Of a stretch of 64,000 nt of DNA, positions 49,908-58,956 are shown one piece after another. The stretch's first letter is position 1; every line of letters starts with the position of its first letter. This DNA is from Thaumasiovibrio sp047250365 (lineage in GTDB: Bacteria; Pseudomonadota; Gammaproteobacteria; Enterobacterales; Vibrionaceae). A program made the position numbers and the translations under genes. The stretch covers positions 1 through 64,000 of the forward strand of contig NZ_JBLBVL010000008.1 of NCBI RefSeq assembly GCF_047250365.1. Direction: 5' to 3'. The notes beneath the pieces were generated by a model. That model was not told the origin of the DNA. It searched no databases and worked only from the letters and a program-made list of their open reading frames with translations.

Positions 49908-50276
49908 ATGGGAATCAGTTTTGACAAAGCGCTTGGCGTCCACACCCACACTCTAAACCTTCGCGCTGAGCGTGCCAAGGTCTTAGCGGGAAACCTCGCC
50001 AATGTTGATACACCGGGATACCAAGCTCGGGATATCGATTTCTCTGCGGCGATGGCAGAGGTGGAATCACGTCTGCAGCAGGGGCAACGCACCCCAAGTG
50101 CACAGAGCCACGATCTGATGTATCGCATGCCGTATAACCACAATCTTGATGGCAATACGGTTGAGCTTGGGGTGGAGCAGGCGCAATTTGCGCAAAACGC
50201 CATGGATTTTGAAACCAGCCTGACCTTTTTGAACATGAAGTTCAAAGGCTTGGCCACTGCAATTCAGGGACAGTGA
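49908..50276 (+). CDS. flgB: Lateral flagellar proximal rod protein FlgB
   Basis: 122 residues. FlgB is a proximal rod subunit next to FliE. The N-terminal rod signature is RAERAKVLAGNLANVDTPGY, and the C-terminal helix is AQNAMDFETSLTFLNMKFKG. It is the first gene of flgB through flgL and stands behind a sigma-54-type promoter and a candidate LafK element. The 122-residue length is normal. Confidence 0.94.
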   Translation: MGISFDKALGVHTHTLNLRAERAKVLAGNLANVDTPGYQARDIDFSAAMAEVESRLQQGQRTPSAQSHDLMYRMPYNHNLDGNTVELGVEQAQFAQNAMDFETSLTFLNMKFKGLATAIQGQ

Positions 50277-50277
50277 T

Positions 50278-50712
50278 ATGTCATTTAGTGATATCTACAC
50301 GATAGCCGGCTCTGCGATGACAGCGCAGACGCTGCGACTTAACACCATTGCCAGCAACATGGCCAATGCCGATTCAGGCTCAACCACAGAAGCGGGTGCA
50401 TACCGTTCACGTCAGCCAGTTTTTGCTACGGTTTACCAGCAATCTCAAGGGCAATTGATCGGCCAAGATAGCGCCCATCGCACCGCAAAAGTTCAGGTGC
50501 TTGACGTCGTCGAAGCTGGTGGCGATGCACAACGTCGTTACGAGCCGGGTAACCCGATTGCCGATGAAGAGGGCTACGTTTGGTACCCGAATGTTGACGT
50601 TGTCTCTGAAATGGCAGACATGATGTCAGCTTCGCGTAGCTTTGAAACCAGCGTCGAAGTGCTCAGCCGGGCGCGCAGTATGCAGCAAGGCATTCTCAAG
50701 TTGGGTCAATAA
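50278..50712 (+). CDS. flgC: Lateral flagellar proximal rod protein FlgC
   Basis: 144 residues, one base after the flgB stop. TLRLNTIASNMANADSGSTT is the rod signature, and VWYPNVDVVSEMADMMSASR the C-terminal coiled-coil segment. FlgC completes the proximal rod with FlgB and FlgF. A normal full-length member. Confidence 0.94.
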   Translation: MSFSDIYTIAGSAMTAQTLRLNTIASNMANADSGSTTEAGAYRSRQPVFATVYQQSQGQLIGQDSAHRTAKVQVLDVVEAGGDAQRRYEPGNPIADEEGYVWYPNVDVVSEMADMMSASRSFETSVEVLSRARSMQQGILKLGQ

Positions 50713-50721
50713 GGAAGAACA

Positions 50722-51450
50722 ATGAGCACTCCATTTGCAACCACCAACAGCACCTCAACCACGTCGACCACATCGGGACAAGACCCGATAGCATCGAATG
50801 GTCAGGCAGACAACACCTTCTTAACCCTGATGGTGGCACAGATCCAGAACCAAACCCCATTGGATCCGCTTGATACGACGCAGTTCATGACCCAATTGGC
50901 GCAGATGACGCAAGTTGAGACCATGCAGACTATGAACGGCACTGTGACCAATCAAATGGTATTACTTGATAATATTCAAGTGCTTACCACTGCTGGCATG
51001 GTCGGGCAAGACGTCATGGTCAGCACCAATGAGGTTGAACTAGAGGGCGAAGCGCTCGATGGTATTGTGCAGCTAACCAGCAGTGTTGAAGAGTTGAAGA
51101 TCGAAGTTCGCAACGAAGATGGCGAACTGGTTGAGACCATTGATCTTGGTGGGAACAGTGAAGGCGCCATCGCCTTTACCCTCGATCCTAAAGCGCTCGA
51201 TTTGGCTGATGGTGACTATGAGTTGAAAGTCGTGACTGACGACAGCAGCTATACCCCCGAAATTATGATTTCTGGCACGATTGAAAAAATGCGTATTCCA
51301 CCAGGCGGCGGCTCTCCAGAGTTCCTGATTGCTGGTCTAGGTTATGTACCATTCTTCAATGTGACCGAGTATGGCGACAGGCCGACAAGTGACAGCGATA
51401 ACCCCGGTGTCACCCCGTTCCAAAATCTATTTGCTAATCACAACCGCTAG
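50722..51450 (+). CDS. flgD: Lateral flagellar hook-capping protein FlgD
   Basis: 242 residues. FlgD forms the cap under which hook subunits assemble and is shed later. The N-terminal NTFLTLMVAQIQNQTPLDPL with TTQFMTQLAQMTQVETMQTM is the family signature. The C-terminal half holds the Fn3/Tudor-like cap domains (LGGNSEGAIAFTLDPKALDL). Thr/Ser-rich at the N-terminus. It lies between flgC and flgE as usual. Confidence 0.94.
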   Translation: MSTPFATTNSTSTTSTTSGQDPIASNGQADNTFLTLMVAQIQNQTPLDPLDTTQFMTQLAQMTQVETMQTMNGTVTNQMVLLDNIQVLTTAGMVGQDVMVSTNEVELEGEALDGIVQLTSSVEELKIEVRNEDGELVETIDLGGNSEGAIAFTLDPKALDLADGDYELKVVTDDSSYTPEIMISGTIEKMRIPPGGGSPEFLIAGLGYVPFFNVTEYGDRPTSDSDNPGVTPFQNLFANHNR

Positions 51451-51484
51451 CGGTGAGTTTTCGAATTTAAGTTGAGTTAAAGAC

Positions 51485-52684
51485 ATGAGTTTTAATATTG
51501 CAATGAGTGGTCTAAATACCACTTCTCAAGAACTGAACACTATTTCAAACAACATCGCTAACGTATCTACCGTTGGCTTTAAGTCTTCACGTGCTGAATT
51601 CTCAGCCATTATGAATGGCGGTATGGGCGGCGGTGTTGAAATTGCGAGTCTATCGCAAACTTTCACCGACGGTGGTCAAGCGATGACCGGTCGTAGTACT
51701 GACTTAGCGATCGGTGGTAATGGCTTCTTCGTATTACGTGGTGAAGATGGGCAGAACGTTTACTCACGCGCGGGCATGTTCCAGCAAGACAAAGATAACT
51801 TCTTAGTAAACAGTGCAGGGTTGCGTGTACAGGGTTACACCACCGATGCTAACGGCAACTTGCAAACCGGTAGCGTGGGCGATATTCACGTTAATACCGC
51901 ATCAGTTGGCGCACAAGCGACCACTCGCGTTGACTTCACCGCCAACTTCGATGCTGGCTCAAAGATCATCGAAGATGAAGACGGTAACCGTATTGCCTTC
52001 GATCCAGAAGACAGCGATAGCTTCAACTCATCGTACACCACCACTGTGTATGACTCGCTAGGGAACGAGCACACTCTAACGCAGTACTTTGTTAAAACCG
52101 GTGAAAACGAGTGGGAAGTGAACTACGCCATGAACGGCGAGGTGATGGATGGTGCTGTTACCAATGTAGAGTTCGATGAAAACGGTAAGATCACTGCGCC
52201 AGCAGATAACGTCGATCTTGTCTTCAACCCTCCGGGCGCAGCAGAGATGAACATTGCGCTCTCTATGTCTGGTTCAACCCAGTATGGCAGTGAGTTTGCT
52301 GTATCGACGAACCGCAGTAATGGTCACACCTCAGGTGAGCTAACCGGCATTAGCATCGACGACAGCGGTATGGTGTTTGCAAACTACAGCAACGGTGAAT
52401 CTGTCACCCAAGGACAGATTGTTCTTGCTGATTTCCCGAATGCGGGTGGTTTAAGCCAAGTGGGTGATACCGCATGGGCTGCAACACAGGCATCAGGTCA
52501 GCCTCTGATGGGCGAGCCGGGCAGCGGTACTTTGGGTTCATTGAGTGCGGGTTATATCGAACAGTCAAACGTCGACCTAACTGGTGAGTTGGTTGGTTTG
52601 ATGACCTCACAGCGCAACTACCAAGCCAATGCACAGTCGTTGTCAACGCAGCAGCAGTTGACTCAAGTTCTGTTTAACATCTAA
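51485..52684 (+). CDS. flgE: Lateral flagellar hook protein FlgE
   Basis: 399 residues. The N-terminal rod/hook signature (LNTISNNIANVSTVGFKSSR), the central D1/D2 domains with GGQAMTGRSTDLAIGGNGFF, and the C-terminal helix (NVDLTGELVGLMTSQRNYQA) are all present. FlgE builds the curved universal joint. The length is typical for hooks of about 400 residues. It is followed 9 bp later by flgF. Confidence 0.95.
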   Translation: MSFNIAMSGLNTTSQELNTISNNIANVSTVGFKSSRAEFSAIMNGGMGGGVEIASLSQTFTDGGQAMTGRSTDLAIGGNGFFVLRGEDGQNVYSRAGMFQQDKDNFLVNSAGLRVQGYTTDANGNLQTGSVGDIHVNTASVGAQATTRVDFTANFDAGSKIIEDEDGNRIAFDPEDSDSFNSSYTTTVYDSLGNEHTLTQYFVKTGENEWEVNYAMNGEVMDGAVTNVEFDENGKITAPADNVDLVFNPPGAAEMNIALSMSGSTQYGSEFAVSTNRSNGHTSGELTGISIDDSGMVFANYSNGESVTQGQIVLADFPNAGGLSQVGDTAWAATQASGQPLMGEPGSGTLGSLSAGYIEQSNVDLTGELVGLMTSQRNYQANAQSLSTQQQLTQVLFNI

Positions 52685-52693
52685 GGCTAAGGC

Positions 52694-53425
52694 ATGGATC
52701 GTCTTATTTTTACAGCGGCCAGCGGTGCTGGTCGCGCATTTACCGCTCAGCAGGTACGTGCCAATAACCTGGCAAATGTGAATACACAAGGCTTTCGCGC
52801 TGATATGGAACGCGCTCAAGCCTTCGCTCTGCAGGGCACGGGATACGACTCGCGTGCCTTGGTACAGGCGCAGAGCTCTGGCACCAACTTTACCCCTGCG
52901 GCATTGCAGCAGACTGGGCGTGATTTAGATGTCGGCATTAAAGGCGACGGCTTCTTTGTGGTCGAAATGGAAGATGGCCAGCAAGCGATGACGCGAGCGG
53001 GTCACCTAGAGCGCAACGAAGATGGCGATGTCACCTTAAACGGTTTGGCTTTGATTGGTGCGGGAGAAGAAGAAGTGAATATCCCGTTGTATAGCCAGAT
53101 CGCCTTTGGCCAGGACGGCACCATCAGCATCGTTCCTGACGGTGAAGATCTTTCGGTTCAGATTGGTCAGCTGAAATTGGTCAATCCTGAACCACAAGAT
53201 CTCATCAAGCTCGACAACGGCTTGTTCATGCGTCGCGATCAGGAGATGGAGCCTGCCGCGGAAGACGTTGCCATGGTGTCAGGCTTCTTAGAGCAGAGCA
53301 ACGTGGTCGCAGTAGAAGAGATGATCGCCTCAATGCAGCTGAGCCGTCACTTCGAAGTACAACTAAAAATGATGCAGACGGCAGAAACCTTGGCAGAAGC
53401 CGGTAACCGTCTGATCCGCGCTTAA
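52694..53425 (+). CDS. flgF: Lateral flagellar proximal rod protein FlgF
   Basis: 243 residues. It begins MDRLIFTAASGAGRAFTAQQ, followed by VRANNLANVNTQGFRADMER, the FlgF form of the rod signature, and ends with SNVVAVEEMIASMQLSRHFE. It is a rod component between FlgC and FlgG. Size and position are standard. Confidence 0.94.
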   Translation: MDRLIFTAASGAGRAFTAQQVRANNLANVNTQGFRADMERAQAFALQGTGYDSRALVQAQSSGTNFTPAALQQTGRDLDVGIKGDGFFVVEMEDGQQAMTRAGHLERNEDGDVTLNGLALIGAGEEEVNIPLYSQIAFGQDGTISIVPDGEDLSVQIGQLKLVNPEPQDLIKLDNGLFMRRDQEMEPAAEDVAMVSGFLEQSNVVAVEEMIASMQLSRHFEVQLKMMQTAETLAEAGNRLIRA

Positions 53426-53436
53426 GGAATATTGGA

Positions 53437-54222
53437 ATGAACGCAGCGTTATGGATAAGTAAAACGGGTCTTGCCGCGCAAGACACAAAAATGGCGACCA
53501 TCTCGAACAACCTTGCCAACGTTAACACCGTTGGCTACAAGCGCGACCGCGTGGCGTTTGAAGATTTGTTCTATCAAATTCAACGCCAACCGGGTGCGAT
53601 GGCAGATGAAGTGAATGAGCTACCGAGCGGTATTCAACTCGGTAGTGGTGTGCGCGTAATGGGCACGCAAAAAGTCTTCACTGAAGGTGCTTACATGACC
53701 ACCAACCAGAGCTTGGATCTGGCTGTAGATGGGCAAGGCTTTTTCGAAATCGAAACCCCAGATGGTGAATTGGCTTATACCCGTAATGGTCAGTTCCACC
53801 TTAACTCCGAAGGTCTGATGGTAACGGCGCAAGGCTTACCATTGGCACAAAACATCCAGATTCCTGAAGATGCAGAGACGATCACTGTCGGTCGTGACGG
53901 TATCGTGACGGCAAAAGTGGCCAATGATGATTTCCCACAGGAAATTGGCCAAATCACCTTGGCTAACTTCATCAACCCGGCCGGCTTAGAAGCGCTTGGC
54001 GGAAACTTGTTCCGTCAAACCGCGTCAAGTGGTGAAGCGATTGAAGGTATCGGTGGTGAAGGGGCATTCGGTCAGCTCAAGCAAGGTGTACTCGAAGGCT
54101 CTAACGTCCAGGTTGTAGAAGAGATGGTCGATATGATCACTACTCAGCGCGGTTATGAAATGAATGCCAAAGCCCTTTCTTCTTCGGATGAAATGCTGAA
54201 GTACGTCACGCAGGTACTATAA
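53437..54222 (+). CDS. flgG: Lateral flagellar distal rod protein FlgG
   Basis: 261 residues, the characteristic FlgG length. MNAALWISKTGLAAQDTKMA precedes TISNNLANVNTVGYKRDRVA. QRQPGAMADEVNELPSGIQL lies in the FlgG-specific segment that stiffens the distal rod, and NVQVVEEMVDMITTQRGYEM forms the C-terminal helix. FlgG makes most of the distal rod crossing the periplasm. Confidence 0.95.
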   Translation: MNAALWISKTGLAAQDTKMATISNNLANVNTVGYKRDRVAFEDLFYQIQRQPGAMADEVNELPSGIQLGSGVRVMGTQKVFTEGAYMTTNQSLDLAVDGQGFFEIETPDGELAYTRNGQFHLNSEGLMVTAQGLPLAQNIQIPEDAETITVGRDGIVTAKVANDDFPQEIGQITLANFINPAGLEALGGNLFRQTASSGEAIEGIGGEGAFGQLKQGVLEGSNVQVVEEMVDMITTQRGYEMNAKALSSSDEMLKYVTQVL

Positions 54223-54224
54223 CA

Positions 54225-54926
54225 ATGAATGATAAACGAACCCTATTAGGCTGGCTGAAATCGGCATTGATGGTCTCAATGTTAGTTTTAACTGGGTGTG
54301 CCTCACCGACAGCACTCATCGATGAGCGTCCTGAGCAGGATGACGAAGCGTATGCTCCGCCAGTGCTGGACTACTCTCTGCCTGACGCAGAGCACGGTTC
54401 GCTTTATCGTGATGGTTATATGTTTACCCTGTTTCAAGATCGCCGTGCCTATCGTGTCGGCGATATGCTAACCGTTAGTCTGGATGAAGACACACGCTCC
54501 AGTAAAACGGCAAACACCAACTTTGGCAAGACCTCTGGCGCCAACGCGGGGGGGGCATTCTCTACCGGTGGCGGGGCGGGTGGCAGCTTTGATGGCAATT
54601 TATCTGGAGGCCGTGATTTTCGCGGTAACTCCGCCAGTTCGCAACGTAACTCGCTCAGTGGCTCGATTACCGTGGTGGTGCACGAAGTCTTACCCAACGG
54701 CGTGCTGCGTATCCGCGGCGAAAAGTGGATTCGTCTTAACCAAGGAGATGAGTTTATCCGCTTAAATGGCCTAGTACGGGTCGATGATATTACCAACGGC
54801 AACTCTATCTCATCCCAACGTATTGGTGATGCGCGAATTACTTACTCACAAAGTGGTGTGTTGGCGGATGCCAACGAAGCAGGTTGGTTAACCAAGCTGT
54901 TTGCAAATCCGCTATTCCCGATTTAA
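54225..54926 (+). CDS. flgH: Lateral flagellar L-ring lipoprotein FlgH
   Basis: 233 residues with a lipoprotein signal (LMVSMLVLTGCASPT; the lipobox Cys follows LTG). The mature part has LYRDGYMFTLFQDRRAYRVG and DMLTVSLDEDTRSSKTANTN, the FlgH signature, then a Gly/Ser-rich loop and the beta-barrel segments ending TKLFANPLFPI. FlgH forms the outer-membrane L ring. Confidence 0.95.
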   Translation: MNDKRTLLGWLKSALMVSMLVLTGCASPTALIDERPEQDDEAYAPPVLDYSLPDAEHGSLYRDGYMFTLFQDRRAYRVGDMLTVSLDEDTRSSKTANTNFGKTSGANAGGAFSTGGGAGGSFDGNLSGGRDFRGNSASSQRNSLSGSITVVVHEVLPNGVLRIRGEKWIRLNQGDEFIRLNGLVRVDDITNGNSISSQRIGDARITYSQSGVLADANEAGWLTKLFANPLFPI

Positions 54927-54932
54927 GAGGTT

Positions 54933-56060
54933 GTGATGATTAAACAACTGCTGATTCTATTTGGCGCGTTAATCGCGCCCTTCCTGTTCATTGATTCCGC
55001 ATTCGCCGATCAGCACAATGAACGTCACCTGATTGATCTCGTGGATATTCAAGGGCTACGTGATAACCAACTGGTTGGTTACGGCTTGGTGGTCGGCTTG
55101 GATGGCACCGGTGACCGCAACCAAGTGAAATTCACCAGCCAATCTGTTACTAACATGCTGCGTCAATTTGGCTTGCAACTGCCCGACAATATCGACCCTA
55201 AGCTGCGTAACGTGGCTGCAGTGAGTGTGCATGCGTCGATTCCGCCATTAGCTGGGGTCGGACAGACTATCGACATCACTGTTGCATCGATTGGTGATGC
55301 GAAAAGCTTGCGTGGCGGTACACTGGTGATGACCCCGCTGCGTGCCATCGATGGTGATGTTTATGCTGTCGCACAAGGCAACCTCGTGGTTGGCGGAATT
55401 AAGGCGGAAGGTCGCTCAGGGTCGAGCATTACCATTAACGTGCCAACTACCGGGCGCATTCCCGCTGGCGGTATTATTGAACGTGAAATCCCGTCAACGT
55501 TCACCACTCAGCAAAGCGTCGTGCTTAACCTGCAACGTCCCAACTTCACTACCGCCAGAAACATCTCCCGTACTATCGATGACATCTTTGGCCCTGATAC
55601 CGCAAGAGCGGTGAGCAATGCTCGCGTAGAGGTGGCTGCACCGCAAGATTTTGAACAGCGTGTGGTGTTCATGTCGATGCTGGAAGAGATGACTGTCGAT
55701 ATCGGCCGTCAACGTGCTCGGGTAGTGTTTAATACGCGTACCGGTACAGTTGTGGTGGGCAATGGTGTGCGCGTCGGTCGCGCTGCTGTCAGCCACGGCA
55801 ATCTTACTGTGACGATTCGCGAAGCCTTTAATATTAGTCAACCTAATGCGTTTTCAGGTGGGCAGACCGTGGTTACCCCAGAGTCTGATTTAGAGATAGA
55901 TCAAGAGCGTAATCCGATGTTTATTTGGCCGGAAGGGGTAGAGCTAGAGACCATAGTTGCTGCCGTTAACAGCTTAGGCGCCTCGCCAGACGATCTTATG
56001 GCAATTTTACAAGCGCTACATACCTCAGGCGCGTTAGATGCAGAGCTGGTGGTGATTTAA
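54933..56060 (+). CDS. flgI: Lateral flagellar P-ring protein FlgI
   Basis: 375 residues with a signal peptide (about 1-25, ending SAFADQH). The mature start is HLIDLVDIQGLRDNQLVGYG and LVVGLDGTGDRNQVKFTSQS; the C-terminus is AAVNSLGASPDDLMAILQAL. FlgI forms the ring in the peptidoglycan layer, with FlgA as chaperone. Its TAA shares one base with the flgJ start. Confidence 0.95.
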   Translation: MMIKQLLILFGALIAPFLFIDSAFADQHNERHLIDLVDIQGLRDNQLVGYGLVVGLDGTGDRNQVKFTSQSVTNMLRQFGLQLPDNIDPKLRNVAAVSVHASIPPLAGVGQTIDITVASIGDAKSLRGGTLVMTPLRAIDGDVYAVAQGNLVVGGIKAEGRSGSSITINVPTTGRIPAGGIIEREIPSTFTTQQSVVLNLQRPNFTTARNISRTIDDIFGPDTARAVSNARVEVAAPQDFEQRVVFMSMLEEMTVDIGRQRARVVFNTRTGTVVVGNGVRVGRAAVSHGNLTVTIREAFNISQPNAFSGGQTVVTPESDLEIDQERNPMFIWPEGVELETIVAAVNSLGASPDDLMAILQALHTSGALDAELVVI

Positions 56061-56593
56061 TGACAGTTGTAACAATGCCAATCAACCCGATGGCGATTCA
56101 AGCGGAGTCGATGGGGCGCATTGCGGCCAACGGACACAGCTTACCGGTAGGCACCATCACCACCTTTGATAGCCGTGAGCTAGAAAATCTCAAAATTGCC
56201 GATGATCAGCAACACGCGTTGGAGAAGGTCGCCGAGCAGTTTGAATCGATGTTCTTGCAGATGGTGCTCAAGCAGATGCGCAAGGCCAGCGAAGCCATGG
56301 GCGATGACGAGAGCATGCTCCGCAGCCGCGAAAGCAAAACCTACCAAGAGTTCTTCGATGGGCAGATCTCGATGGAGATGGCCAAGCGTAACACGGGGTT
56401 GGCCGATGTTATTGTTCGCCAGCTTGGGCCGCAGTTAGGCTTAGACAATTCTGCTAACGAATCAGGCTTAGCACTTAAGTCTGAGATCGCACAGGTCGAT
56501 TTACAACAACAGAAGCCAGCAGAAACGGCGCACCATAGTGCCGCATTCGCACAGCCATTGCTGTCCACACTGCGCAAGGAAAATGACGTATGA
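56060..56593 (+). CDS. flgJ: Lateral flagellar rod-capping protein FlgJ, short form
   Basis: 177 residues, about half of polar or enterobacterial FlgJ. The N-terminal rod-cap domain is intact (LEKVAEQFESMFLQMVLKQM, then KTYQEFFDGQISMEMAKRNT), but the C-terminal peptidoglycan hydrolase (glucosaminidase) domain is missing. Short FlgJ is usual in lateral systems and implies that a separate lytic enzyme opens the peptidoglycan. It overlaps flgK by 4 bp. Confidence 0.92.
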   Translation: MTVVTMPINPMAIQAESMGRIAANGHSLPVGTITTFDSRELENLKIADDQQHALEKVAEQFESMFLQMVLKQMRKASEAMGDDESMLRSRESKTYQEFFDGQISMEMAKRNTGLADVIVRQLGPQLGLDNSANESGLALKSEIAQVDLQQQKPAETAHHSAAFAQPLLSTLRKENDV

Positions 56594-57966
56594 GCATGAT
56601 GAATATTGGTTTGTCGGGGATTCAGGCAAGCCAGATTGGTCTTAATGTGACCTCACAGAACGTAGCCAATATCAACACCCCAGGATACAGCCGCCAGCAG
56701 GTTCAGCTGGGTGCGATTGGTGCCAAAGGTATCGGCATGAACGATGCCGGCAATGGTGTGTCAGTACAGGCGATTCGCCGTGTCACCGATCAATATCAAA
56801 CCAATCAGCTATTTCGTAGTACCTCACAGTTGGGCGCAGCCTCAACTAGCGCGCAGCAATTAAAGCGTTTAGAGACCTTGCTGGGTAGTGATGGCATTAA
56901 CTTGAGTGCGGGTTTTGATAACTTTTTCACTTCACTGAATGGCTCAAGTATTTCACCGTATTCGTCGGCACATCGCCAACAGATTGTCAGTGAAGCCGAA
57001 GCCTTGTCGAACCGCTTTAATCAGCTTAACAGCTCGATGAATGGCCAATACGATGACTTAAACCAGCAACGTAGCAGTGCGGCAGCGCATGCCAATAGTT
57101 TGCTGGGCAACTTGGCGAGCCTTAACGATAGCATTCGAGATGGGCAAGCACGTGGTGCCAATACCTCGGCACTAGAAGATGAACGTGATGTGTTGATTGC
57201 CGAGCTGTCTGAGCTGATGGATGTGCGCATTACCGATGCGGGTGATGGCACCTTAGATATCGCCTTGCCGAATGGTCAGCCACTGTTAACCGGCAGCAAT
57301 GCGGCGACATTTGACGTACAACCTGATCCGAATAACCCACGCAGCACACTGGTGAGCCTGAGCCTGAATGGACAGAACTTCCCATTGGATGACGACATGG
57401 GCGGCAAGATGGGCGCACTATCAAAGTACGAGCGTGATGTGCTCGAACCGGCACTGGATGCCATCAATGATATCGCGCAAGAGTTTGCCGATGCGTTTAA
57501 TGCTCAACTGGCCGAAGGGTTTGACCTTAACGGTGAGCCGGGTAAGCCCCTATTTACTTACGATCCAGCTAACCCAGCGGGAAGCTTGTCAATTGCAGAA
57601 GGCTTCCGTCCGGAAGACTTGGCGTTATCTGGTGACGGTACACCGGGTGATAACAGCAACCTATTAAAGCTGATTGATATTAAAGATCAAGAGTTTGAAA
57701 TTGGTGATTTAGGCTCGGTGACCTTGGGTGGTGCCTACTCGTCTTTGCTAGCTGACATCGCTGTAAAAAGCCGTCAGGCGCAGGCAGATCACGATGCAGC
57801 AAGCAGCATTTATATGCAAGCCGCGATTGAAAAATCCGGCACCAGTGGTGTCAACATGGATGAAGAAGCGGTAAATCTAATGACTTACCAGCAATCTTAT
57901 CAAGCTAACCTGCAGGTGATTAACACCGCCAATCAGGTGTTTGCTTCAGTGATGCAGTTGTTCTAA
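56590..57966 (+). CDS. flgK: Lateral flagellar hook-filament junction protein FlgK
   Basis: 458 residues. It starts MNIGLSGIQASQIGLNVTSQ and NVANINTPGYSRQQVQLGAI, and ends VNLMTYQQSYQANLQVINTA followed by NQVFASVMQLF, the FlgK ends. The central variable domain is shorter than in polar FlgK (about 550-620 residues). FlgK (HAP1) joins hook and filament with FlgL and is chaperoned by FlgN. Confidence 0.94.
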   Translation: MSMMNIGLSGIQASQIGLNVTSQNVANINTPGYSRQQVQLGAIGAKGIGMNDAGNGVSVQAIRRVTDQYQTNQLFRSTSQLGAASTSAQQLKRLETLLGSDGINLSAGFDNFFTSLNGSSISPYSSAHRQQIVSEAEALSNRFNQLNSSMNGQYDDLNQQRSSAAAHANSLLGNLASLNDSIRDGQARGANTSALEDERDVLIAELSELMDVRITDAGDGTLDIALPNGQPLLTGSNAATFDVQPDPNNPRSTLVSLSLNGQNFPLDDDMGGKMGALSKYERDVLEPALDAINDIAQEFADAFNAQLAEGFDLNGEPGKPLFTYDPANPAGSLSIAEGFRPEDLALSGDGTPGDNSNLLKLIDIKDQEFEIGDLGSVTLGGAYSSLLADIAVKSRQAQADHDAASSIYMQAAIEKSGTSGVNMDEEAVNLMTYQQSYQANLQVINTANQVFASVMQLF

Positions 57967-57990
57967 ACCGGAAATTAAGCGGAGTAAATA

Positions 57991-58896
57991 ATGCGAGTCA
58001 GTACTAACCAATATAGCTTGATGATGTCCGGCAGCCTTAATCAGAACTCACTGGGCATCAATAAACTGATGCAGCAAATGGCCACTGGAAAGCGTCTGCT
58101 ATTGCCATCCGATGATCCAATGGCCTCGACCCGCGTGCTAAGTTTGCAGCGTGAACAAGCGGCGATTAGCCAGTATCAAGGTAATATCGAACAAGCAGAT
58201 ATTTTGCTGAAAAAACAAGAGACCTACATGAGCAACACCGTCGATGTGTTGCACCAAGTGCGCGATCTTATCTTGTGGGCAGGTAACGATACTAACGGCC
58301 CAGACGAGCTTGCAGCGATGGCGAGCGAACTAGAGCAGTTGCAAGACACCATTGTTAGTTTAATCAACGCCAAAGATGAAAACGGCAAATACATGTTTGC
58401 TGGCAATGAAGTTAATACCAAGCCATTAGAGCGTGATGCGGATGGTAATTGGGTCTATAACGGTGATGATGGGGTGCGAGAAGTGGTGGTTGGTGACGGG
58501 GTGACCATCAAGCTTAACATCAATGCCGGCGATCTGTTGTTTGGTGATGATGGCAACTTGCTGGATCAGATGGATGAGCTGATTGCCGCGCTACAAGACC
58601 CAGACTTTGATCACGCGACGAACGATGTGATTGAACGCAGCCTAGGGATGCTAGATAGAACCTTGGGCTCGGTAAGCAGTGCGATCACCGATTTGGGTAG
58701 CCGTCAAAATTCATTAACCACTATGGAAAATGGCCACTCAGAAGTGAGTCTATTTAACGATGCCTTGATTGGCGAGCTAGAAGACCTCGATTATGCCGAT
58801 GCAATGGTGCAATTTAATAACTACATGTTAGCATTGCAGGCGACGCAGGCGACCTATATTAAGACCGCCAATATGTCTTTATTTAATATGATGTAA
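57991..58896 (+). CDS. flgL: Lateral flagellar hook-filament junction protein FlgL
   Basis: 301 residues, flagellin-like. MRVSTNQYSLMMSGSLNQNS and MATGKRLLLPSDDPMASTRV form the N-terminal helix region, and the C-terminal coil includes LEDLDYADAMVQFNNYMLAL then QATQATYIKTANMSLFNMM. It is HAP3, distal to FlgK. It closes the core flgB-L series. Confidence 0.94.
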   Translation: MRVSTNQYSLMMSGSLNQNSLGINKLMQQMATGKRLLLPSDDPMASTRVLSLQREQAAISQYQGNIEQADILLKKQETYMSNTVDVLHQVRDLILWAGNDTNGPDELAAMASELEQLQDTIVSLINAKDENGKYMFAGNEVNTKPLERDADGNWVYNGDDGVREVVVGDGVTIKLNINAGDLLFGDDGNLLDQMDELIAALQDPDFDHATNDVIERSLGMLDRTLGSVSSAITDLGSRQNSLTTMENGHSEVSLFNDALIGELEDLDYADAMVQFNNYMLALQATQATYIKTANMSLFNMM

Positions 58897-58956
58897 TTGG
58901 GTTAATACACGCACTGTATTTAGCATCCCATCACAACCAATAGCAGTAGGGCAGCA